64,000 nt of DNA from positions 31,877 through 95,876 of the forward strand of contig NZ_BNBC01000012.1 in assembly GCF_014654675.1 (NCBI RefSeq), in the 5' to 3' direction. Positions within the stretch are counted from its first letter, which is position 1; every line of letters starts with the position of its first letter. The DNA is from Streptomyces spiralis. Lineage in GTDB: Bacteria > Actinomycetota > Actinomycetes > Streptomycetales > Streptomycetaceae. The position numbers were made by a program, and so were the translations under genes. Positions 7,612 to 16,375 of this stretch are shown piece after piece. The notes below the pieces were generated by a model that did no database searches, had not been told where the DNA came from, and saw nothing but the letters and a program-made list of their open reading frames with translations.

Positions 7612-10600
7612 CTAACGCTCCTGCTGGTGAGTGGGGCTCGGGAAGCTGCCCGTCTGACCGGTACCGGCCTGACGTCCCTGCGCGATGCCCCGACGGAGAT
7701 TGGTCAGCCGGCCGCGTACCTCGTCGGGTGCACGCGAGACCTGCGGACCGCTCTGGTGCTGTTGCTGCTGAGCCGTGCCCGGGACGAGGTTCGCCCGGGG
7801 CACCCGGCGCGGCAGGCCGGAGGTGGTGACGCCGCCCGCGGCCGGCTGCCGTACGCGCTCCGCCTGACGGACGAGTTCGTCGTTGGGCGAGGTGCGCCAG
7901 GCAGAGGCGGCGGGACGCTGGGGGCCCGTGGGGGCCTGCTGCTGCGGGGCGGCCGGAGCCGGCCGGTCCGCAGGCCGCCGTTCACCGCGGAACCAGTTGG
8001 TCTCCAGGGTGTCGTACAGCGGGGTACGGCCGTCGCCCGGGCCCGTGGCCGGCGGCAGGGCCTCCGGCTCGTGACGGACCGGACGCTGTTGCTGCGGGGC
8101 CTGCTGCTGCGGGGCCGGCCGGCGCGGGACGCCGAAGTCGGCCGGCCCGCCCTGCGGCCGCTCGAACTGGCCGGTGGACGAGGGGTCCTGACGGCCGGGC
8201 AGGGCGTACTGACCGGTGTTGCCGCCGTCGTAGCCGGGCTGCGGGTACTGGCCGGTGGAGCCGTTGTCGTAGGCCTGCGGCGCGGCGTACTGGCCGGTGG
8301 AGCCGTTGTCGTACGCCTGCGGGGCCGCGTACTGGCCGGTGGAGCCGTTGTCGTACGCCTGCGGCGCCGTGAACTGGCCCGTGTCCGAGGGGTTGTTCTG
8401 CGGGGTGTTCGGCGCGGACGGACCGAAGATGTCCGAGCGCACGAACTGGCCCGTGTTCTGCCCGGCGCCCACGCCGGGAGCGGGGAACTGGCCGGTGTTC
8501 TGGCCGCCGTTCGCACCCGCCCGCGGGGCGTCGAAGTCGGGGCGGGGGAACGACGAGGTGTCCGCCGGACCGGCCGCCCCCTGCCGGTTGTCGAACGCGG
8601 GAACCACGGGTATCTCGGCCGTCGAGCCCGGACCCTGGTGGTCCTCGATGCGCGGCATGCGGGACGTCTGCGCCTGCTCCGCCTCGTCGTGGCCGCGCGG
8701 TGCGTCCAGGGCGGTCGGCCCCGTCGCGTTGTCGTTGCCCCAACTCGGCGTCCGCGGCTGCGGGTTGCCACCGGGCAGCTCCGCGCGCGGACCACCGCGG
8801 GCGGGAAGCTGCGGCTGCCCGCCCTGCTCGCCGCCGGCCGCACGCTGCGGGGCCGCGCCACCGGGCGCGTTCCCGCCGAAGACGTCCTGCCGGCCACCAC
8901 CGAAGGTGTCCTGCCGGGCGCCCCCGCCGAAGGTGTCCTGGCGGCCTCCGTCGGCGTAGCCCGGACGGCCGTCCGCGGGCCGGCCGTCGCCGAAGCCCTG
9001 CGGGGCGCCCGCGGCCTGCAGGCCCTGCGGCGCACCCGGCGCACGGCCGCCGAAGCCGCCGCCCGCGCCCGCCGGAGCGGGACGGCCCTGCTGCGGCTGC
9101 GCCGGACCCTGCGGTCCGCGTGGCGCGCCCGGGCCACCCGGTGCACCGGGTCCGCCCTGCCGGCCGCCCGTGCCGGGCAGCGCGGCCCGGGGTCCCTGAC
9201 CGGCACCGACCTGGCCCCGCGGAGCGGACCCGGCACCGAGCCGGCCGGCACCTCCGGCACCTCCGGCGCCCAGCGCACCGCCGCCCGCCTGGCCGTTCTG
9301 GCGTCGCGCCGCGGCCGCGCCGGCGGCGGCAGCGGCGGCCGCCGGGCCACCCGCAGCCGGACCACCGGGCTTGCCGGGACCGGGCTTCTTGCCGCCCTGG
9401 GCGACGTCCACCGGCAGCATGACGAGGGCCGTCGTACCGCCGGAGTCCGACGGACGCAGCTGGATGCGGATGCCGTGCCGCTGCGACAGACGACCGACCA
9501 CGAACAGACCCATGCGGCGGGAGACGGAGACGTCCACGGTGGGCGGCGAGGCGAGCCGCTCGTTGATCGCCGCCAGGTCCTCGGGGGAGAGACCGATACC
9601 GGTGTCGTGGATCTCGATGAGCACCCGGCCGTCGGGCAGCGCGTGACCGGTGACCTTGACCTTCGTCTGCGGCGAGGAGAACGAGGTCGCGTTCTCCAGC
9701 AGCTCGGCCAGCAGGTGCACGAGGTCGTTGACGACGCGGCCGGCGACCTCGGTGGTCGGCACGGACGCCAGCTCGATGCGCTCGTACTGCTCCACCTCGG
9801 ACGCGGCGGCGCGGAGCACGTCGACCAGCGGGACCGGGCGGGTCCAGCGCCGGCCGGGCTCCTCACCCGCGAGGACGAGGAGGTTCTCACCGTTACGGCG
9901 CATACGCGTGGCGAGGTGGTCCAGCTTGAACAGCGAGGACAGCTGGTCCGGGTCGGCCTCGCGGGACTCCAGTTCGGAGATCAGCGACAGCTGGCGCTGG
10001 ATCAGACCCTGGGAGCGGCGCGAGAGGTTGGTGAACATCGCGTTGACGTTGCCCCGCAGCAGGGCCTGCTCGGCGGCGAGGCGGACCGCCTCGCGGTGCA
10101 CCTCGTCGAAGGCCGCGGCCACCTGGCCGATCTCGTCCCGGGAGTGCACACCGACCGACTCCACGGACGTGTCCACGTCCTGCGGGTCGGACTCCGACAG
10201 CTGCTTGACCAGCTCGGGCAGGCGGTCCTGGGCGACCTTGGTGGCGGTCTCCTGCAGGCGGCGCAGCGAACGGATCATGGAGCGGGCCACGACGAAGGCG
10301 CCGACCAGCGACACACCGAGGACCAGGAGGATCAGCGCACCGGAGATGATGGCGTCCTGCTCGGTGGAGCTGCGCAGCTCGCGGGCCTTCTGCTCCATGT
10401 TCTCGAGCAGCGTGTGCTCGATGTTCTTCATCTGCTGGATCTTGGTCGAGCTGTCGTCGACCCAGTCGCGGTAGGAGCGCTTGTCCTGCTGCTCCAGGCC
10501 GTTGTCGCTGTCCAGGGCTCGCTTGGCGTAGACGTCCGCGGCCTTGATCGTCGGGTTGCCCTCTTCGATGGGCCGCAGGAGGTCCTCGACACCGCTGCCG

Positions 10601-11553
10601 TAGATGTTGCGGAAGCTGTTGAGCTCCGAGGTCTGGCCCTCCAGTGCCGACTGCGCGTACAGACGGTCGTTCTCGGAGAGGTGGCCCTCGCTGGTGTTGT
10701 TGGCGGGCAGCGCGGCCGCGATGACGGCGCGCTGGACGGAGGCGTACTCCTTGGCGGACGAGAAGGCGGACAGCGCGCGGGTGCGCTGGATCATCTCCGG
10801 GTTGCTGGTCGCCTCGGCCATGTCCTGCGACAGGCCGAGCAGCTCGGTGATGAGCCGGTGGTACGCCTCGACCGTCCGGGCCGAGTTGCCCTCGTTCTCG
10901 TAGGCGGTCTTGCGGATCTTGCCGAGGCCGTTGAGCTCGCTGGCGAGACCGACGATGGTGTCGCGGACACCCTGGAGGTTGCCGTCCTTGCTGGCGGTGT
11001 CGATCTCCTCGGAGGAGTCGAGGAAGTTGGCCTTGGCCCGGTCGGTCTTGTCCCGGAAGCCCTTGACGGCGATGGCGGTCGCGCTGGACGGGTGGGACAG
11101 CGGGCCGGCCGACTGGTCGCGCTCGTCCTGGAGCGCCATCGCCAGCTCGGTGGCCTGCTTGGTCATGTCCGTCAGCAGCTTCATGTTGTCCAGCTGCTGG
11201 ATGTCGTCCATGTTCTGGCTGATGCGCAGCGCACCCAGCGAGGTCGCCGCGACCACGGGCAGCGCCAGCAGCGAGACCAGGCGGGTGGAGATGCGCCAGT
11301 TGCGCATCGCGATCCGCGAGCCGGTGCTGACGGGGCCCGGGCTCTTGGCCGGCTTCACCGTCGGCGCGGGGCTCGCCGACGCCGCCGGGCCGGCCGCGGC
11401 GGCACGCCCGGGGCGCTCGCCGCTGTCACCGGACGGGGCCGGGCCCGGGTTCTGGGCGTGCTGGGGCGAGGAGCTGCCCTTCATGGGGCCAGTCCCGTCG
11501 TGCGACTCCGGCTCCGCCGAAGCGCTGCCATCCCTCTTGAAACGTCCCTGCAC
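7612..11553 (-). CDS. cvnA1: Conservon sensor histidine kinase-like protein CvnA
   Basis: This 1313-residue protein leads the second conservon. A Pro/Ala-rich cytoplasmic N-terminus is followed by a membrane segment at about residues 91-110, a NIT-like helical sensor domain and a second membrane segment near 400-420. A HAMP-like linker leads to an ATPase domain with N box LLENATSFSSP near 617 and DTGIGL. A very long low-complexity tail of about 580 residues carries repeated TGQ(F/Y)xxP motifs and ends with VSRAPDEVRGRLTNLRRGI, the same patch as the other CvnA. The GTG start has AGAGG about 11 nt upstream, the same layout as the first cvnA. The tail is intrinsically disordered by composition. 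Confidence 0.9.
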   Translation of the reverse strand: MQGRFKRDGSASAEPESHDGTGPMKGSSSPQHAQNPGPAPSGDSGERPGRAAAAGPAASASPAPTVKPAKSPGPVSTGSRIAMRNWRISTRLVSLLALPVVAATSLGALRISQNMDDIQQLDNMKLLTDMTKQATELAMALQDERDQSAGPLSHPSSATAIAVKGFRDKTDRAKANFLDSSEEIDTASKDGNLQGVRDTIVGLASELNGLGKIRKTAYENEGNSARTVEAYHRLITELLGLSQDMAEATSNPEMIQRTRALSAFSSAKEYASVQRAVIAAALPANNTSEGHLSENDRLYAQSALEGQTSELNSFRNIYGSGVEDLLRPIEEGNPTIKAADVYAKRALDSDNGLEQQDKRSYRDWVDDSSTKIQQMKNIEHTLLENMEQKARELRSSTEQDAIISGALILLVLGVSLVGAFVVARSMIRSLRRLQETATKVAQDRLPELVKQLSESDPQDVDTSVESVGVHSRDEIGQVAAAFDEVHREAVRLAAEQALLRGNVNAMFTNLSRRSQGLIQRQLSLISELESREADPDQLSSLFKLDHLATRMRRNGENLLVLAGEEPGRRWTRPVPLVDVLRAAASEVEQYERIELASVPTTEVAGRVVNDLVHLLAELLENATSFSSPQTKVKVTGHALPDGRVLIEIHDTGIGLSPEDLAAINERLASPPTVDVSVSRRMGLFVVGRLSQRHGIRIQLRPSDSGGTTALVMLPVDVAQGGKKPGPGKPGGPAAGGPAAAAAAAGAAAARRQNGQAGGGALGAGGAGGAGRLGAGSAPRGQVGAGQGPRAALPGTGGRQGGPGAPGGPGAPRGPQGPAQPQQGRPAPAGAGGGFGGRAPGAPQGLQAAGAPQGFGDGRPADGRPGYADGGRQDTFGGGARQDTFGGGRQDVFGGNAPGGAAPQRAAGGEQGGQPQLPARGGPRAELPGGNPQPRTPSWGNDNATGPTALDAPRGHDEAEQAQTSRMPRIEDHQGPGSTAEIPVVPAFDNRQGAAGPADTSSFPRPDFDAPRAGANGGQNTGQFPAPGVGAGQNTGQFVRSDIFGPSAPNTPQNNPSDTGQFTAPQAYDNGSTGQYAAPQAYDNGSTGQYAAPQAYDNGSTGQYPQPGYDGGNTGQYALPGRQDPSSTGQFERPQGGPADFGVPRRPAPQQQAPQQQRPVRHEPEALPPATGPGDGRTPLYDTLETNWFRGERRPADRPAPAAPQQQAPTGPQRPAASAWRTSPNDELVRQAERVRQPAAGGVTTSGLPRRVPRANLVPGTAQQQQHQSGPQVSRAPDEVRGRLTNLRRGIAQGRQAGTGQTGSFPSPTHQQER
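8246..8371 (-). repeat. Three 42-bp tandem repeats inside cvnA1
   Basis: Three copies of a 42-bp unit (starts at 8246, 8288 and 8330) encode AYDNGSTGQYAAPQ-type 14-residue repeats in the CvnA1 tail. Looser TGQF/TGQY units flank them. Copy number is likely to vary between strains. Confidence 0.85.
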
Positions 11554-12153
11554 TAGCGTCGCAACCTCTGGACCAGGCGCCCCTCCGCGCGAGCGGAAGG
11601 ACGGTGTCGGCGTCGTGGGGAACGCCCTGAAAACGTTCCCCGGGTGGTCGTGAGTGACCGGCGCTGGTTCCCCCTTCTCGCCGCCACTCGGCGCTGCGTT
11701 GCGCCCCCTGCGCGCCGGCTCGATCCTGCGGCGGTCCGTGGCATTCCAGCACAGTGCAGGATCTCCAACAAGGCATGTGGGTCAGGCTGTGACCTCCGTG
11801 ACACCGCGTGAGGGCTGCGTTACGGGAAGTGGAAATTGATCTCCTGTATTCCGGACATATCTCTACGAGCCGACGAGCTGCCTCAGGTGTCCCAGTCGCC
11901 ATGATCGGGAGCGGAATGGTGGCTTCAGGGGGCCAATGTCCGTTTCGCTGGGTTACGGTGCGGCTGGAAATTGTCCGGATTGTCAATGCGGCAGTGAGCA
12001 AACTCACATGGGGATCACGGGCTCTTCACGTCTGCGGTGGGAATTGCATGTTTAGCCTGACGCTTTACAGAGATGGCAAAACCGACAACGCGCCCTGGCG
12101 GGGGGCTCGCACGGCCCTCCAGGCGCCCGCAGACGACAAGGTCTCTTACAACC
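11554..12153. other. 600-bp intergenic region upstream of cvnA1
   Basis: No convincing gene is present. The half nearest cvnA1 is GC-rich. The stretch at about 11820-12090 is clearly less GC-rich than the rest and probably holds promoters for cvnA1 (leftward) and the small gene at 12154 (rightward). Open frames across it on either strand have atypical codon use. Confidence 0.5.
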
Positions 12154-12342
12154 GTGAAGACGACGATGATGTTCCGCAACATAGCCAACCCCCGGCGCAC
12201 GACCCTGGCGCACCTCGAGGACGCCGAGGTCCTGCACACGCCGGACGTGCCGGAGCATTCCGTCTCCCTCCCCACCCAGACCGCCAACCCCCGGCGCACC
12301 GTCCTCATGGAGGCCCCGGTCGCGGCCTCCGTCACGGAGTAG
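12154..12342 (+). CDS. Conserved small protein of unknown function with duplicated ANPRRT motif
   Basis: This 62-residue reading frame begins, after the initiator, with KTTMMFRNIANPRRTTL and ends MEAPVAASVTE. The motif ANPRRT(T/V)L occurs twice, about 32 residues apart, around an acidic His-containing middle (LAHLEDAEVLHTPDVPEH). No signal peptide or membrane segment is visible. It is followed by a GC-rich hairpin, which supports it as a real transcription unit. I chose GTG at 12154, though the AAGG upstream is weak and distant. The two ATGs at 12166 and 12169 are alternatives. I recall a small unnamed gene at this spot in other Streptomyces but know no function. Confidence 0.6.
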   Translation: MKTTMMFRNIANPRRTTLAHLEDAEVLHTPDVPEHSVSLPTQTANPRRTVLMEAPVAASVTE

Positions 12343-12409
12343 TACGCGCACCCCGCGCGGGTTGCTCACCGCGGCCGGCCAGGCCGTACGGAGAGTTGTA
12401 CGGAGATCA

Positions 12410-12436
12410 GGGGCGCCCCACGAAGCGGGGCGCCCC
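12410..12436 (+). terminator. GC-rich hairpin after the small gene
   Basis: Two copies of GGGGCGCCCC, which is self-complementary, are separated by 7 nt (ACGAAGC) and followed by TCCTT. This lies 67 bp past the stop at 12342. Confidence 0.7.
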
Positions 12437-12548
12437 TCCTTCGTGTCCGGGCCCGCGCCCACGGCAATGCGCGAGGTGTGGGGGAGCCCTCCCGCGTTAG
12501 CCTGGAGCGTCAGACTCCTCCCAGCTCAGTCAAGGGGCCAAGCAACCC

Positions 12549-13334
12549 GTGCGCATCGCCAGGTTCTCCATCGACGGGAACGTCGCCTTCGGCGCGGTCG
12601 AGGGCGACCAGCCGGACGAGCTCGTCCTCGACATCATCAAGGGCATCCCGTTCGCGGACTTCGAGCTCTCCGGGACCAAGGTGCCGCTGAGCAAGGTACG
12701 GCTGCTGCCGCCGGTGCTCCCCAACAAGGTCGTGGCCTTCGGCCGCAACTACGCCGAGCACGCCCGCGAACTCGGCAACGAGGTGCCGGACGCGCCGTTC
12801 GCCTTCTTCAAGCCGTCCACCTCGGTGATCGGCCCCGGCGACCCGATCCAGTACCCCTCCTTCTCCGAGGAACTGCACCACGAGGCCGAGCTGGCCGTGG
12901 TGATCGGGCGCATGTGCCGCGAGGTCCCGCGCGACCGGGTCCAGGACGTGATCTTCGGTTACACCTGCGCCAACGACGTCACCGCCCGCGACGTCCAGCG
13001 GCGCGAGAAACAGTGGGCGAGGGCCAAGGGCTTCGACACCTCCTGCCCGCTGGGCCCCTGGGTGGAGACGGACATCGGCCTGGCCGCCGCGTCCGACCTG
13101 ACCATCCAGCTCACCGTCAACGGCGAGCAGCGGCAGCTGGGCCGCACCAGCGAGATGATCCACCCCATCGAGGATCTGATCGTCAACATCTCCGAGGCCA
13201 TGACGCTGCTCCCCGGCGACGTGATCCTCACGGGCACCCCGGCAGGGGTCGGCCCCCTGAACGTCGGCGACGAGGTCGCCGTCACCATCGAAGGCATCGG
13301 CACTCTCACCAACAAGGTTGTCAAGCGTGGCTAG
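12549..13334 (+). CDS. Fumarylacetoacetate hydrolase (FAH) family protein
   Basis: This 261-residue FAH-superfamily enzyme cleaves or decarboxylates small beta-diketo or acylpyruvate-type acids using a divalent metal. The fold is seen from [16 protein letters not shown], which is the typical family entry. [14 protein letters not shown] supplies two metal-ligand glutamates, NDVTARDVQ the aspartate, and [13 protein letters not shown] the C-terminal motif. The substrate cannot be deduced. Relatives include acylpyruvase and HHDD isomerase types. The gene starts with GTG and its stop overlaps the gltX start by 8 bp, so the two are probably co-transcribed. Confidence 0.9.
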   Translation: MRIARFSIDGNVAFGAVEGDQPDELVLDIIKGIPFADFELSGTKVPLSKVRLLPPVLPNKVVAFGRNYAEHARELGNEVPDAPFAFFKPSTSVIGPGDPIQYPSFSEELHHEAELAVVIGRMCREVPRDRVQDVIFGYTCANDVTARDVQRREKQWARAKGFDTSCPLGPWVETDIGLAAASDLTIQLTVNGEQRQLGRTSEMIHPIEDLIVNISEAMTLLPGDVILTGTPAGVGPLNVGDEVAVTIEGIGTLTNKVVKRG

Positions 13335-14811
13335 CGCACCCGGCACTCCCGTACGCGTCCGTTTCTGCCCCTCGCCCACCGGTAACCCCCACGTGGGCCT
13401 GGTCCGCACCGCCCTGTTCAACTGGGCGTTCGCCCGGCACCACCAGGGCACCCTGGTCTTCCGCATCGAGGACACCGACGCGGCCCGCGACTCCGAGGAG
13501 TCGTACAACCAGCTGCTCGACGCGATGCGCTGGCTGGGCTTCGACTGGGACGAGGGCCCCGAGGTCGGCGGCCCGCACGCGCCGTACCGCCAGTCGCAGC
13601 GCATGGACATCTACAAGGACGTCGCCCAGAAGCTGCTCGACGCCGGCCACGCCTACCACTGCTACTGCTCGCAGGAGGAGCTGGACAGCCGCCGCGAGGC
13701 CGCCCGCGCCGCCGGCAAGCCGTCCGGCTACGACGGCCACTGCCGCGACCTGAGTGCCGAGCAGGTCGAGGAGTACCGGGCGCAGGGCCGTACGCCCATC
13801 GTCCGCTTCCGGATGCCCGACGAGACCATCACCTTCACCGACCTGGTCCGCGGCGAGCTGACGTTCACCCCGGAGAACGTGCCGGACTACGGCATCGTCC
13901 GCGCCAACGGCGCCCCGCTGTACACGCTGGTCAACCCGGTCGACGACGCGCTGATGGAGATCACCCACGTCCTGCGCGGCGAGGACCTGCTCTCCTCCAC
14001 CCCGCGCCAGATCGGCCTGTACAAGGCGCTGATCGAGCTGGGCATCGCGAAGCGCATCCCCGAGTTCGGCCACCTGCCGTACGTGATGGGCGAGGGCAAC
14101 AAGAAGCTCTCCAAGCGCGACCCGCAGTCCTCGCTGAACCTCTACCGCGAGCGCGGCTTCCTGCCCGAGGGCCTGCTCAACTACCTCTCCCTGCTCGGCT
14201 GGTCGCTCTCGGCCGACCAGGACATCTTCTCCGTCGAGGAGATGGTCGCGGCCTTCGAGATCTCGGACGTGAACCCCAACCCGGCGCGCTTCGACCTGAA
14301 GAAGTGCGAGGCGATCAACGCCGACCACATCCGCATGCTCGATGTGAAGGACTTCACGGAGCGCTGCCGTCCCTGGCTGCAGGGCCCGTTCGCCCCGTGG
14401 GCCCCGGAGGACTTCGACGAGGCCAAGTGGCAGGCCGTCGCCTCGCACGCGCAGACCCGTCTGAAGGTGCTGTCGGAGATCACGGACAACGTCGACTTCC
14501 TGTTCCTGCCCGAGCCGGTCGAGGACGAGGCGAGCTGGACGAAGGCGATGAAGGAGGGCAGCGACGCTCTTCTGCGGACGGCCCGCGAGAAGCTGGAGTC
14601 GGCGGACTGGACCTCCCCCGAGTCCCTGAAGGAGGCCGTCCTGGCCGCCGGCGAGGCCCACGGCCTCAAGCTCGGCAAGGCCCAGGCCCCGGTCCGCGTC
14701 GCCGTCACCGGCCGCACGGTGGGCCTGCCCCTCTTCGAGTCCCTGGAGGTCCTGGGCAAGGACAGGACCCTGGCCCGCATCGACGCGGCCCTGGCGAAGC
14801 TGACGGCGTGA
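13327..14811 (+). CDS. gltX: Glutamyl-tRNA synthetase
   Basis: This 494-residue class I synthetase charges tRNA-Glu, and probably also tRNA-Gln for later amidation by GatCAB. The HIGH-type signature is [10 protein letters not shown] at residues 15-24, and the KMSKS-type loop KKLSKR lies at 259-264. The length is normal for the family. I chose GTG at 13327, overlapping the FAH stop, because AAGG lies about 9 nt upstream. A TTG nine bases earlier is the alternative. Three tRNA-Glu and two tRNA-Gln genes, its likely substrates, lie about 1 kb downstream. Confidence 0.97.
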   Translation: MASAPGTPVRVRFCPSPTGNPHVGLVRTALFNWAFARHHQGTLVFRIEDTDAARDSEESYNQLLDAMRWLGFDWDEGPEVGGPHAPYRQSQRMDIYKDVAQKLLDAGHAYHCYCSQEELDSRREAARAAGKPSGYDGHCRDLSAEQVEEYRAQGRTPIVRFRMPDETITFTDLVRGELTFTPENVPDYGIVRANGAPLYTLVNPVDDALMEITHVLRGEDLLSSTPRQIGLYKALIELGIAKRIPEFGHLPYVMGEGNKKLSKRDPQSSLNLYRERGFLPEGLLNYLSLLGWSLSADQDIFSVEEMVAAFEISDVNPNPARFDLKKCEAINADHIRMLDVKDFTERCRPWLQGPFAPWAPEDFDEAKWQAVASHAQTRLKVLSEITDNVDFLFLPEPVEDEASWTKAMKEGSDALLRTAREKLESADWTSPESLKEAVLAAGEAHGLKLGKAQAPVRVAVTGRTVGLPLFESLEVLGKDRTLARIDAALAKLTA

Positions 14812-14826
14812 CCGAGCCATGCGCGA

Positions 14827-14862
14827 GGGGCGGCACCCGGTCTCCGGGCGCCGCCCCTTCTT
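14827..14862 (+). terminator. Terminator after gltX
   Basis: Outer arms GGGGCGGC/GCCGCCCC and inner arms CCCGG/CCGGG enclose a TCT loop. The run TTCTT follows. Confidence 0.8.
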
Positions 14863-14916
14863 GCTGCCCGGGCGAGTGCGGGACGCCGTCACCCGGTCGG
14901 CGGTACGGTCGGTGGC

Positions 14917-15660
14917 ATGGCGATCAGAGCTGTCCTGTGGGACGTCGACGACACCCTCTTCGACTACACCACGGCCGATCGGAGCGGCATGCGGGCGCAT
15001 CTGGTGGCCGAGCGGCTGCTGGACGGGTACGGCTCCGTGGAGGAGGCCCTGGCGCACTGGCGGCGGATCACCGATGCCCAGTGGGCGCGGTTCTCCGCCG
15101 GTGAGGTGTCCTTCGAGGACCAGCGGCGGGACCGGGTGCGGGTCTTCCTGGGCCGGCCGGAGCTGACCGACGCCGAGGCCGACGCGTGGTTCGAGCGCTA
15201 TCTGGGGCACTACGAGACCGCCTGGGCACTCTTCCCGGACGTGCTGCCCGCCCTGGACGTCCTCGCCGCCGGCTACCGGCACGCCGTGCTGTCCAACTCC
15301 AGCCTGCACGTCCAGGAGCGCAAGCTGCGCGTCCTCGGCGTGCGCGACCGCTTCGAGGCCGTGCTGTGCGCCGCGGAGCTGGGGGTGTCCAAGCCGGAGG
15401 CCGGGGCGTTCCACGCGGCCTGCGAGGCCCTCGCACTCGCCCCGCACCAGGTCGCGTACGTCGGCGACCATCCGGAGATCGACGCGCGGGGCGCGGCCGA
15501 GGCCGGTCTGCTGTCGGTCTGGATCGACCGAGGGGGCGTGCACACCGGTGGTCCCGGGGACACGGGGGGTGCCGCCGTGCGCCGGATCGCCTCCCTCGCC
15601 GAACTCCCGGCGGCGCTCCGCGTCGATACCCGTTTTGGAGCCCCGTCCACCTTCAGGTAA
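14917..15660 (+). CDS. HAD-family hydrolase (phosphatase-like)
   Basis: This 247-residue HAD-superfamily protein has motif I DVDDTLFD (nucleophile aspartate at residue 9, general acid at 11). Motif II is in VLSNSS, motif III lysine in GVSKPEAG and motif IV in YVGDHPEIDARGA. A helical cap lies between motifs I and II. Family members dephosphorylate small phosphometabolites or dehalogenate 2-haloacids, and the specificity is not visible here. It has its own ATG start 55 bp after the gltX terminator and ends 93 bp before the tRNA cluster. Confidence 0.9.
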   Translation: MAIRAVLWDVDDTLFDYTTADRSGMRAHLVAERLLDGYGSVEEALAHWRRITDAQWARFSAGEVSFEDQRRDRVRVFLGRPELTDAEADAWFERYLGHYETAWALFPDVLPALDVLAAGYRHAVLSNSSLHVQERKLRVLGVRDRFEAVLCAAELGVSKPEAGAFHAACEALALAPHQVAYVGDHPEIDARGAAEAGLLSVWIDRGGVHTGGPGDTGGAAVRRIASLAELPAALRVDTRFGAPSTFR

Positions 15661-15753
15661 TGTTCTTCCTGCGCCGCGGGGAGCGGGCCGAAAGGCCGGA
15701 AGCCCCACCGGCGCAGAACTAGAACAAGAACCCCTCCGGGGCTTGCGTTCCAG

Positions 15754-15825
15754 TGGCCTATGGTGTAATTGGCAGCACGACTGATTCTGGTTCAGTTAGT
15801 CTTGGTTCGAGTCCAGGTAGGCCAG
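15754..15825 (+). tRNA. tRNA-Gln (CTG)
   Basis: A 72-nt cloverleaf has acceptor arms TGGCCTA/TAGGCCA, anticodon stem ACTGA/TCAGT with anticodon CTG, and T-arm GGTTCGAGTCC. The 3' CCA is not encoded. Confidence 0.97.
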
Positions 15826-15863
15826 CTCGCAGAGCTCATCTGCACCGCGGATCTCATCCGCAA

Positions 15864-15936
15864 GCCCCCGTTGTGTAGCGGCCTAGCACGCTGCCCTCTC
15901 AAGGCAGTAGCGCCGGTTCGAATCCGGTCGGGGGTA
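15864..15936 (+). tRNA. tRNA-Glu (CTC)
   Basis: A 73-nt cloverleaf has acceptor GCCCCCG paired with CGGGGGT and anticodon stem CTGCC/GGCAG with anticodon CTC. The stem differs from the other two Glu copies (CCGCC/GGCGG) by one compensated base pair. Confidence 0.97.
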
Positions 15937-15997
15937 CAGATCCTTCCCGCGAGGACAGCCGGGTCGCTCCCGTTGTCCCCGATGCAGGATCGCCAGG

Positions 15998-16070
15998 GCC
16001 CCCGTTGTGTAGCGGCCTAGCACGCCGCCCTCTCAAGGCGGTAGCGCCGGTTCGAATCCGGTCGGGGGTA
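15998..16070 (+). tRNA. tRNA-Glu (CTC)
   Basis: A 73-nt cloverleaf has anticodon stem CCGCC/GGCGG and anticodon CTC. It matches the copy at 16202-16274. Confidence 0.97.
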
Positions 16071-16104
16071 CTGAAGGTGACGGCCTCAATGGTCTAAACC
16101 ACCT

Positions 16105-16176
16105 TGGTCTATGGTGTAATTGGCAGCACGACTGATTCTGGTTCAGTTAGTCTTGGTTCGAGTCCAGGTAGACCAG
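16105..16176 (+). tRNA. tRNA-Gln (CTG)
   Basis: A 72-nt cloverleaf has acceptor TGGTCTA/TAGACCA and anticodon CTG. It differs from the first Gln copy by one compensated acceptor-stem pair. Confidence 0.97.
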
Positions 16177-16201
16177 CTGATCTGCGGAAACGCAAGATCG
16201 C

Positions 16202-16274
16202 GCCCCCGTTGTGTAGCGGCCTAGCACGCCGCCCTCTCAAGGCGGTAGCGCCGGTTCGAATCCGGTCGGGGGTA
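16202..16274 (+). tRNA. tRNA-Glu (CTC)
   Basis: A 73-nt cloverleaf with anticodon CTC, the last of five tRNA genes in the cluster. A hairpin follows 9 nt later. Confidence 0.97.
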
Positions 16275-16282
16275 CGCAATCG

Positions 16283-16308
16283 GAAGGGCCCTCCCTCGGG
16301 GGCCCTTC
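16283..16308. terminator. Terminator of the tRNA cluster
   Basis: Arms GAAGGGCCC and GGGCCCTTC enclose an 8-nt loop directly after the last tRNA-Glu. It may also serve the convergent merR-type gene. Confidence 0.75.
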
Positions 16309-16375
16309 GGCGTGTCCGGGGCACCCTGTCCAGGTGCGGCCGCCGGCGCCACCCTTCCAGCGGAAGCCCTCCGGC

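Noticed and set aside
7303..11556. Plus-strand open frame of 1417 codons opposite cvnA1
   Set aside because: It is a shadow frame with biased composition. The minus strand has clear domains and ribosome-binding sites.
11426..12007. Minus-strand gene upstream of cvnA1
   Set aside because: The frame overlaps the cvnA1 start, has no ribosome-binding site and low-quality composition with many Thr/Arg/Cys.
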